Assembly (NCBI RefSeq): GCF_030009775.1
Contig: NZ_JASCTH010000036.1
Coordinates: 1-64,000 of the forward strand
Direction: 5' to 3'
Source of the DNA: Actinoplanes sandaracinus
GTDB taxonomy: Bacteria; Actinomycetota; Actinomycetes; Mycobacteriales; Micromonosporaceae
DNA length: 64,000 nucleotides
In this document: piece after piece, positions 58,131 through 64,000 of the stretch
How positions within the stretch are numbered: the first letter of the stretch is position 1
Layout of the letters: each line of letters begins with the position of its first letter
Program-made: the position numbers and the translations under genes
The notes under the pieces: generated by a model
Database searches by the model: none
The model's input: the letters and a program-made list of their open reading frames with translations, nothing else
Told to the model about the DNA's origin: nothing

Positions 58131-58958
58131 ATGGACGACGGCCTCTTCGACGACAGCGCTGTCATCCGGCGGGTGGCCCGCGAAGGGTTTCTGCTCGCCG
58201 GAGGCGGCCGTGCCACGCTGCTCCAGATCGCACATCCGGGCGTCGCTCAGGGCGTCTACGACCACAGCGACTTCGCCGAACGTCCTCTCGACCGGCTACG
58301 GACCACGATGAGCTACGTGTTCGGCGTGCTCTTCGGCACCGTGGCGGAGGGTCGGGCGATCAGCCGGGCCGTGGCCGCCATCCACCGCAAGGTGACCGGC
58401 CCCGGCTACCGCGCCGACGACCCGGGCCTGCAGGTGTGGGTCAACGCCACCCTCTACGACACCGCGGTCCTGCTCTACCAGCGGGTGTTCGGGCCGCTCA
58501 CGCCCGCTGAGCTCGACGAATGCTTCCGGCAGTACAGCGTGCTCGCCACGTCGATCGGCTGCCCCGAGGACGCCTGGCCCGCCGACCGGGCCGCCTTCAC
58601 CGCGTACTGGGACCGCACGGTCGACACGCTGCGGGTCGGTGACGAGGCGCGGGAGATCGCCGCCGCGCTGATGAGGCCGAGGAACATCCCGATCGTGTTG
58701 CGTCCGGCCAGGCCGCTCAACCGGCTGGTCACCGTCGGGCTGCTGCCCGAGCCGATCCGCGCCCAGTACGGCTTCTCCTGGTCGGCGCCGCGGCAGCGCC
58801 TGTTCGACGCCTTCTTCGGCACGGCCAGGGTGGTGTACCCCCGTCTGCCCGGCAGGCTGCGCGACGGGGTGAAGGACTACTACCTCCACGACCTGCGCCG
58901 GCGACTGAACCGCCGGCGCGACCCGCTGACCGCCGGCGAGCGGCAGAGGGGCGGGTGA
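58131..58958 (+). CDS. MpaB-type oxygenase family protein (DUF2236)
   Basis: The product has 275 residues. The family core is LAGGGRATLLQIAHPGVAQG, VYDHSDFAERPLDRLRTTMS and IHRKVTGPGYRADDPGLQVW, with the conserved basic and histidine residues that bind heme in the latex-clearing and MpaB oxygenases. Many actinobacterial members are uncharacterised oxygenases. Start ATG 58131 lacks a strong ribosome site. The gene stands between the NACHT gene and the PadR regulator. Confidence 0.85.
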   Translation: MDDGLFDDSAVIRRVAREGFLLAGGGRATLLQIAHPGVAQGVYDHSDFAERPLDRLRTTMSYVFGVLFGTVAEGRAISRAVAAIHRKVTGPGYRADDPGLQVWVNATLYDTAVLLYQRVFGPLTPAELDECFRQYSVLATSIGCPEDAWPADRAAFTAYWDRTVDTLRVGDEAREIAAALMRPRNIPIVLRPARPLNRLVTVGLLPEPIRAQYGFSWSAPRQRLFDAFFGTARVVYPRLPGRLRDGVKDYYLHDLRRRLNRRRDPLTAGERQRGG

Positions 58959-59095
58959 CCTGCTCGGGCGGCGATTTTCGCCGTCGGCCAGCACGGCGTC
59001 GCCCCGGGCGGCATCCTGGGACCAGGCTGGGCCCCGTCGGCCAGGGCCGGCCGGGGCGGAGACGACCGTACATCCGGACATCCGGAGGTCCGCTT

Positions 59096-59117
59096 GCTAT
59101 GCAACTCGTTGCATAGC
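59096..59117. promoter_or_regulatory. PadR operator, perfect palindrome
   Basis: GCTATGCAAC and its exact complement flank a 2-base centre, giving a 22-bp palindrome 11 bases before the PadR gene start. PadR proteins bind ATGCAA/TTGCAT-type inverted repeats, so this is probably the autoregulatory operator and also overlaps the promoter. Confidence 0.8.
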
Positions 59118-59128
59118 ATGATGCGGGG

Positions 59129-59674
59129 ATGGCGCTGGAGCACGCGATCCTGGTCTCCCTGCTGGAGCAGCCCGGGTCCGGATATGAGCTGGCCCGGCGC
59201 TTCGAGCGCTCGATCGGCCGGTTCTGGACCGCCACCCACCAGCAGATCTACCGCGTTCTCAAGCGGATGGAGGGCGACGGCTGGGTGACCGCGGAGGAGG
59301 TCGGCCAGGACGGGCGGCCCGACAAGCGATCGTTCTCGGTCGCGGGCCAGGGCCGCGCGGTGCTCGTCGAGTGGCTGCGCGCGCCCGTCCAGCCCGAGGC
59401 GGTGCGGCACGAACTGGCCGTGAAGATCCGCGGAGCGGCGTTCACCGATCTCGCCGGCCGGGCGTCGCTCATCACCGAGGTGGAGCGCTACCGCGCTGAG
59501 CACGAGGCGCTTCTCGGTCGCTACCTGAACGGCGAGAAACGGGACTTCCCCGACACTTCATCACTTGATGCTGGTCAGCGCCTTCAGCACGCGGTGCTGC
59601 GCGGCGGCATCGCCTACGAACGCATGCTGCTCGACTGGCTCGACGACGTCCTCGACACGCTCCGGGCACTGTAG
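59129..59674 (+). CDS. PadR-family regulator (subfamily 2 length)
   Basis: The product has 181 residues. The winged helix MALEHAILVSLLEQPGSGYE and IGRFWTATHQQIYRVLKRME is followed by the long C-terminal helical domain (Vir_Act type) with ELAVKIRGAAF and RYRAEHEALL. The gene lies directly after a perfect palindromic operator and 13 bases before an acyl-CoA dehydrogenase gene, which it should control. Confidence 0.92.
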   Translation: MALEHAILVSLLEQPGSGYELARRFERSIGRFWTATHQQIYRVLKRMEGDGWVTAEEVGQDGRPDKRSFSVAGQGRAVLVEWLRAPVQPEAVRHELAVKIRGAAFTDLAGRASLITEVERYRAEHEALLGRYLNGEKRDFPDTSSLDAGQRLQHAVLRGGIAYERMLLDWLDDVLDTLRAL

Positions 59675-59687
59675 AAAGGAACCTCCT

Positions 59688-61397
59688 GTGCTCTTCAACC
59701 CCAACACCTACGACCCCGCGCACCTCGACCCGGAGAGCCGCCGCCTGCTGCGCGCGCTGGTCGCCTTCTTCGAGGAACGCGGCAAGAACACCCTGATCAA
59801 GAACTACATCGACCGGACCTGGTACGACGACTTCCTGGCGTTCTCGGCGAAACAGGGCCTGTTCGCGACCTTCCTGACCCCGTCCGCGAACGGGGGATCG
59901 AACCCGGACAAGCGCTGGGACACCGCCCGTAACGCCGCGCTCAGCGAGATCCTCGGCTTCTACGGCCTGGACTACTGGTACACCTGGCAGGTCACCGTGC
60001 TCGGCCTCGGCCCGGTCTGGCAGAGCGCGAACACGGCCGTCAAGGAGAAGGCCGCCGCCCTGCTCGACGACGGCCACGTGATGGCGTTCGCGCTGTCCGA
60101 GCGCAGCCACGGCGCCGACATCTACGCCACCGACATGATCCTGACGCCCACCGCCGACGGCGGCTTCACCGCGAGCGGCACCAAGTACTACATCGGCAAC
60201 GGCAACGTCGCCGGGCTGGTCTCGGTCTTCGGTCGCCGCGCCGACGTCGAGGGCCCCGACGGTTACGTGTTCTTCGCCGCCGACAGCCGGCACGAGAACT
60301 ACCACCTGATCAAGAACGTCGTGAACAAGCAGATGTACGTGAGCACCTTCGAGCTGAAGGACTATCCGGTCCGGGAGCAGGACGTGCTGCACACCGGCCG
60401 GGCCGCCTTCGACGCCGCGCTCAACACGGTCAACGTCGGCAAGTTCAACCTGTGCACGGCCGCGATCGGCATCTGCGAACACGCCATGTACGAGGCCGTC
60501 ACCCACGCCCACCAGCGGATGCTGTACGGCAAGCCGGTCACCGCGTTCCCGCACGTGCGGCGGGAGCTGACCGACGCGTACGCCCGTCTCGTCGCGATGA
60601 AGCTCTTCAGCGACCGGGCCGTGGACTACTTCCGCTCGGCCGGGCCCGACGACCGCCGCTATCTGCTGTTCAACCCGATGACCAAGATGAAGGTCACCAC
60701 CGAGGGCGAGAAGGTCGTCGACCTGATGTGGGACGTGATCGCGGCCAAGGGCTTCGAGGCGGACACCTACTTCGACAAGGCAGCCATGGACGTCCGCGGC
60801 CTGCCGAAGCTTGAGGGCACCGTGCACGTGAACCTGGCCCTGATCCTGAAGTTCATGCCGAACTACCTGTTCAAGCCGGCTCAGTACGCGCCGGTGCCGA
60901 CCCGGCATGACGCCGCCGACGACGAGTTCCTGTTCCGGCAGGGCCCGGCGCGCGGGCTCGGCGCCATCCAGTTCCACGACTGGCGGACCGCGTACGACAC
61001 GTACGCCTCGGTCGCGAACGTGGCCCGTTTCCGTGAGCAGGCCGACGGCTTCTGCGCCCTGCTGCGCGCCCACGCGCCGAGTGAGGAGCAGCAGAAGGAC
61101 CTGGACTTCCTGCTCGCCGTCGGCCACCTGTTCGCGCTGATCGTCTACGGCCAGCTGATCCTGGAGCAGGCCGAGCTGACCGGTCTCGACGAGCCTCTGC
61201 TCGACGAGATCTTCGCGATCCTGGTCCGCGACTTCTCGGCGTACGCCACCGAGCTGCACGGCAAGGCCGCGACCACCACCGAGCAGGCGGACTGGGCGCT
61301 GGCCCACATCCGCCGCCCGGTGGCCGACGAGGCCCGGGACGCCGCCGTCTGGCAGCAGGTCCTCGCCCTGGTCGGCGCCTACGAGATGCGCCCCTGA
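59688..61397 (+). CDS. Acyl-CoA dehydrogenase/oxidase family protein
   Basis: The product has 569 residues. The N-terminal helical domain, the middle FAD domain (HVMAFALSERSHGADIYATD, SGTKYYIGNGNVAGLVSVFG) and the C-terminal helices (KFNLCTAAIGICEHAMYEAV, MLYGKPVTAFPHVRRELTDA) fit the acyl-CoA dehydrogenase superfamily, in the longer form seen in acyl-CoA oxidase-like proteins. The substrate is unknown. GTG 59688 has GAAAGGA upstream. With the PadR regulator it forms a two-gene operon ending at a strong hairpin. Confidence 0.88.
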   Translation: MLFNPNTYDPAHLDPESRRLLRALVAFFEERGKNTLIKNYIDRTWYDDFLAFSAKQGLFATFLTPSANGGSNPDKRWDTARNAALSEILGFYGLDYWYTWQVTVLGLGPVWQSANTAVKEKAAALLDDGHVMAFALSERSHGADIYATDMILTPTADGGFTASGTKYYIGNGNVAGLVSVFGRRADVEGPDGYVFFAADSRHENYHLIKNVVNKQMYVSTFELKDYPVREQDVLHTGRAAFDAALNTVNVGKFNLCTAAIGICEHAMYEAVTHAHQRMLYGKPVTAFPHVRRELTDAYARLVAMKLFSDRAVDYFRSAGPDDRRYLLFNPMTKMKVTTEGEKVVDLMWDVIAAKGFEADTYFDKAAMDVRGLPKLEGTVHVNLALILKFMPNYLFKPAQYAPVPTRHDAADDEFLFRQGPARGLGAIQFHDWRTAYDTYASVANVARFREQADGFCALLRAHAPSEEQQKDLDFLLAVGHLFALIVYGQLILEQAELTGLDEPLLDEIFAILVRDFSAYATELHGKAATTTEQADWALAHIRRPVADEARDAAVWQQVLALVGAYEMRP

Positions 61398-61409
61398 CCG
61401 AACCGGTCG

Positions 61410-61443
61410 CCGCCTCTCCCGCCTGCTCGCGCGGGAGAGGCGG
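61410..61443. terminator. Bidirectional hairpin between convergent genes
   Basis: A perfect 13-bp inverted repeat (CCGCCTCTCCCGC, arms 61410-61422 and 61431-61443) with an 8-base loop fills the gap between the dehydrogenase stop and the convergent gene's stop at 61444. Confidence 0.8.
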
Positions 61444-62442
61444 TCACGTGATGCGCAGCTCTTTCCGGGCGCGGGCCGCCACGTCCACCGGATCGCGGTC
61501 CGGGCCCAGCAGCGCGCCGCAGAGCCGCTGCAGGTCCGCGATCGTCAGGCCGGCGTCGCGCGTGCCGTAGTAGGGGTCGTAGTCGGCTTCCTCCTTCGCC
61601 GGCCACCGTTGCCGGAATTCGGGCATCGCCCGCAGCCAGTGGTGGAGCACGTTTTCCACCAGGTCATGGACCGACTCCTCCACGGCGACGGCCGGGTCCG
61701 GGAACTCGAAGACGCCCGCGCATCGGCTCGCGTGTTCCCGGTAGCGGTCCTCCCAGAATTCCAGCGTCCAGCCCGGCCACCGTCCGGCGAACCGCTCCGT
61801 CAGGTTCCGCACCGGAGCCACCGACCACACCCCCGCGGTCCGGGCCACCGGATCGAGGTGCAGACCGGCCCGGGGCATCTCGGGCAGGGTCGTCACCCGG
61901 GGCAGGTCGCCGATCTGGTCGAGCAGCGCGGGGCCGATCTCCCACGGGTCCACCGCGTGGTGATCCAGCCCGTACGCCACCTCACCGACCGTGATCATCT
62001 GCCGCAGGACCAGTTCCTCGTCCGGCCCGGGGCGGTGCCACCGGAACAGATCGGTGCCGTCCCACGGGTCACGCTGCAGGACGTCCCGGCTCACCCCCAG
62101 CGCGTCGGTGACGTCGGCGAGCCCGTTGTACGCCCACCGGACGGTCCATCCCGCCCAGGTCCGGCCGTACGCCTCCAGGACGGCGAGCCGCTGCTCGTAG
62201 CCGAGGTCCAGGAAGAACAGCAAATCCCTGGCGTCCAGGTCGATCAGCGCGGCCCCTTCGCAGGTGGACTCCAGCTGCCATTGCCGGCGGTCCCACACGG
62301 GAAGCGACCGGCTGCGCACGACGGCCAGCGCCGGCCCGGGGCCCAGCGCCAGGTAGGCGCCGAGGCTGTAACCCAGTCCGTTGCTCCCGCAGTGAGTCCA
62401 GTCGCCGCCCTGCCTGACCGCCACGTTCACCCGTGAACCCAT
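61444..62442 (-). CDS. Unknown cytoplasmic protein of 332 residues
   Basis: The product starts MGSRVNVAVRQGGDWTHCGS and shows long regular stretches (LIDLDARDLLFFLDLGYEQR, LAVLEAYGRTWAGWTVRWAY, WPGWTLEFWEDRYREHASRC). No signal peptide, membrane helix or catalytic motif is recognised. The Trp-rich sequence and the GGDWTHCGSNGLGY start resemble a family of uncharacterised actinobacterial proteins. ATG 62440-62442 is the first start after the divergent promoter shared with the diguanylate cyclase gene; its ribosome site is weak. Confidence 0.7.
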   Translation of the reverse strand: MGSRVNVAVRQGGDWTHCGSNGLGYSLGAYLALGPGPALAVVRSRSLPVWDRRQWQLESTCEGAALIDLDARDLLFFLDLGYEQRLAVLEAYGRTWAGWTVRWAYNGLADVTDALGVSRDVLQRDPWDGTDLFRWHRPGPDEELVLRQMITVGEVAYGLDHHAVDPWEIGPALLDQIGDLPRVTTLPEMPRAGLHLDPVARTAGVWSVAPVRNLTERFAGRWPGWTLEFWEDRYREHASRCAGVFEFPDPAVAVEESVHDLVENVLHHWLRAMPEFRQRWPAKEEADYDPYYGTRDAGLTIADLQRLCGALLGPDRDPVDVAARARKELRIT

Positions 62443-62579
62443 GGGCGAATGGTATTCATGATCTTGCGTGAGCCCGGACCCCGGGGATGGCGGCCTGGCG
62501 CCGCTCTTCCCGCGAACCCTTGGAAACGGCTCGCGTCGTCCGATCTGTCGCGGGGAGCACCCGGGCGAGAGGACGATCG

Positions 62580-64000
62580 TTGAGCGGCACGCAACTGGCC
62601 GGGCGGCCGGTCGAGCACCTGCGCCGGGACCCGGTGCTGCGCGGCCTGATCGGGCTCACGCTGCTCGGCTGCGCACTGTTCTTCCTCTTCGACGGGAACG
62701 CGCAGCGGCAGGTCCAGGTCTACTGGATCTTCCAGGTGCCGCTCGACGCGGCTCTCGCGATCGGCGGATGGCGGCTGCGACGGCTCGCCCCCGCGCGTTA
62801 CCGCCGCTTCTGGACGATGATCAGCTTCGCGGGGGCCTCGTTCACCGTCGGTGACGCGTACCAGAGCCTGCAGATCTTGATCTCTCCGGGTGAGCCCTCG
62901 CTCACCGGAGGCGCCGTGCAGACGGTGTGTTTCGCGGTGGGGATGAGCAGCAACGTCATCGCCTGCCTGATCTTCCCGCAGGGCCTGCGCACCGTCCGCG
63001 AGAAGTTCGTCTTCTGGCTCGACGCGACCACCGTGCTCGTCGGCGGCGGCGTGGTGGCCTGGTGTTTCGCCTTCAACCCGCTCGACGGCAGCCACACCGA
63101 CCGGGTCACCGCGAGCGTCACCGCGGCGCTCGTGCTGGTGGCGACGTTCTCCGCGACCAAGGTCGCGCTGATCCACAATCCGCCGATGGCACGGATCGCG
63201 GCCTGGCCGATGGTCTCCGCGGCCATGGTCCAGGGCGTCAGCACGTTCCTGCCGGGCGACTTCCAAACCCTTGATCACGCGTACGTCTACGTGATCCGCC
63301 TCCTGCCGTCGGTGCTGATCGCCATCGGCCCGTGGATCCAGGTCATCGTGGTGCGGTCCGGTGACCCCCGGTCCTGCGCCAAGCGCCGCCCCTACAGCCT
63401 TCTGCCGTACGGGATGATCGCCGTCACCTTCGTCGTGTTCTTCCTGATGCTGCCCGAGGTCGCGTCCTCGCAGCTGGTCGGCGCCACCATCGGCGTCGTG
63501 GTGATCACCTGCCTGGTCGCCGGCCGCCAGCTGGTCGCCTTCCACGACAACATGAAACTGATCGGCCGCCTCGACGTCGCCCTCGGCGAGCTGCGCGACC
63601 AGGAGGCGCAGCTGCGCGAGCAGGCGTCCACCGACGGGCTCACCGGGCTGGCCAACCGCACCCACTTCAGCGCCGAACTGACCCGCCTGCTGAACTGCGA
63701 GTCCTCGCTGCTGCTGATCGACCTCGACGACTTCAAGACGGTCAACGACACGATGGGCCACGCCGCCGGAGACGCCCTGCTGGTGATCGTCGCCGCCCGG
63801 ATGACGGAGGCGGTCCGCGCCGGCGACCTGGTGTGCCGGCTCGGCGGGGACGAGTTCGCCGTGCTCCTGCCCAGCACCGGCCCGGACGCCGCCGGCGCCG
63901 TCGCCGAGCAGATCCTGCGCCACCTCGCCGAACCGATCGTCCTGCTCCAGCACACCCTCGTCACCCGGGCCAGCGCCGGCGTCACCGGCGCCCGTCCCGG
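62580..64000 (+). CDS. Membrane diguanylate cyclase (GGDEF), 3' end cut by window edge
   Basis: The frame is open to the right edge (473 codons seen). About nine hydrophobic segments (about 20-345, for example GLIGLTLLGCALFFLFDG and VIRLLPSVLIAIGPWIQ) form an integral membrane sensor. A short coiled linker (GELRDQEAQLREQASTDG) leads to a GGDEF domain: LTGLANRTHF, LLLIDLDDFKTVNDTMGHAA and the active site GGDEF at about 422-426. An RxxD product-inhibition site (RAGD) lies exactly five residues before it. The enzyme would make cyclic di-GMP at the inner face of the membrane. TTG 62580 is chosen as start because GAGAGG lies seven bases upstream. An EAL domain may follow beyond the window. Confidence 0.85.
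   Translation, partial: MSGTQLAGRPVEHLRRDPVLRGLIGLTLLGCALFFLFDGNAQRQVQVYWIFQVPLDAALAIGGWRLRRLAPARYRRFWTMISFAGASFTVGDAYQSLQILISPGEPSLTGGAVQTVCFAVGMSSNVIACLIFPQGLRTVREKFVFWLDATTVLVGGGVVAWCFAFNPLDGSHTDRVTASVTAALVLVATFSATKVALIHNPPMARIAAWPMVSAAMVQGVSTFLPGDFQTLDHAYVYVIRLLPSVLIAIGPWIQVIVVRSGDPRSCAKRRPYSLLPYGMIAVTFVVFFLMLPEVASSQLVGATIGVVVITCLVAGRQLVAFHDNMKLIGRLDVALGELRDQEAQLREQASTDGLTGLANRTHFSAELTRLLNCESSLLLIDLDDFKTVNDTMGHAAGDALLVIVAARMTEAVRAGDLVCRLGGDEFAVLLPSTGPDAAGAVAEQILRHLAEPIVLLQHTLVTRASAGVTGARP

Overview
This 64 kb window is very GC-rich (about 70%). It uses many GTG and TTG starts and Shine-Dalgarno-led, overlapping operons. It carries families typical of filamentous actinobacteria: ECF41 sigma factor, PadR, WYL and PucR regulators, and CebR-type cellulase operators. 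The whole set best fits a Micromonosporaceae soil actinomycete (Actinoplanes-like); this is an inference from gene style, not a database match.

Layout. (A) 1-8.0 kb is a decayed accessory region. It holds the 5' end of an unknown gene, an anchored secreted protein, a truncated secreted protein, a small exported protein and a copper-monooxygenase-like lipoprotein. Between them lie broken pieces of transposases (integrase-core, ISL3-like, IS630, IS21 istB) and of a cheA/cheY chemotaxis locus. (B) 8.0-22.7 kb is a GH5 cellulase locus interrupted by a 12.78 kb integrated element. The first 64 codons of the cellulase, with a perfect CebR box, end at 8195. The remaining 586 codons (including the stop) resume in frame at 20975. 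The two junctions can be rejoined on paper into an imperfect palindromic attP with a central GG, and a broken large serine integrase sits directly inside the left junction. The element carries an aminoglycoside-phosphotransferase-like gene, an istA relic, a methyltransferase, a second serine recombinase, a relic resembling the JetD subunit of Wadjet defence, a second intact GH5-FN3-CBM2 cellulase with its own CebR-like box, and a secreted NucA/NucB-type nuclease. (C) 22.9-42.8 kb is mostly ordinary chromosome: a membrane NACHT NTPase, WYL/VOC and ECF41/carboxymuconolactone-decarboxylase pairs, an ECF sigma/anti-sigma-like pair, a sugar-type cluster (binding protein, FGGY kinase, fused class II aldolase-aminotransferase, divergent PucR regulator) and a PadR/permease-prefix pair. 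(D) 42.9-46.7 kb is a TetR-led operon with a thioesterase-patatin fusion and an acyl-CoA dehydrogenase. (E) 46.7-58.0 kb is the most unusual intact region: an LRR protein, two paralogous ankyrin proteins separated by a tRNA-like sequence and a 13-codon leader ORF, a MoxR AAA+ ATPase, a metallopeptidase-like/vWA protein, and a 1322-residue membrane NACHT protein ending in a binding-protein-like and a vWA domain. (F) 58.1-64 kb holds an MpaB/DUF2236 protein, a PadR/acyl-CoA dehydrogenase pair with a perfect operator, an unknown protein, and a membrane diguanylate cyclase cut by the window edge.

How the genes work together. The CebR boxes suggest that both cellulase promoters answer to cellobiose. 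The element has cut one cellulase, and its left junction places the integrase relic directly downstream of that cellulase promoter. In region E the stop/start overlaps tie LRR to ankyrin 1, and leader to ankyrin 2 to MoxR to vWA, into co-translated units. This suggests a repeat-protein/AAA+/vWA machine with a membrane NACHT partner, and it is the best candidate here for an undescribed system. Everything is read from sequence and motif memory; no searches were run.
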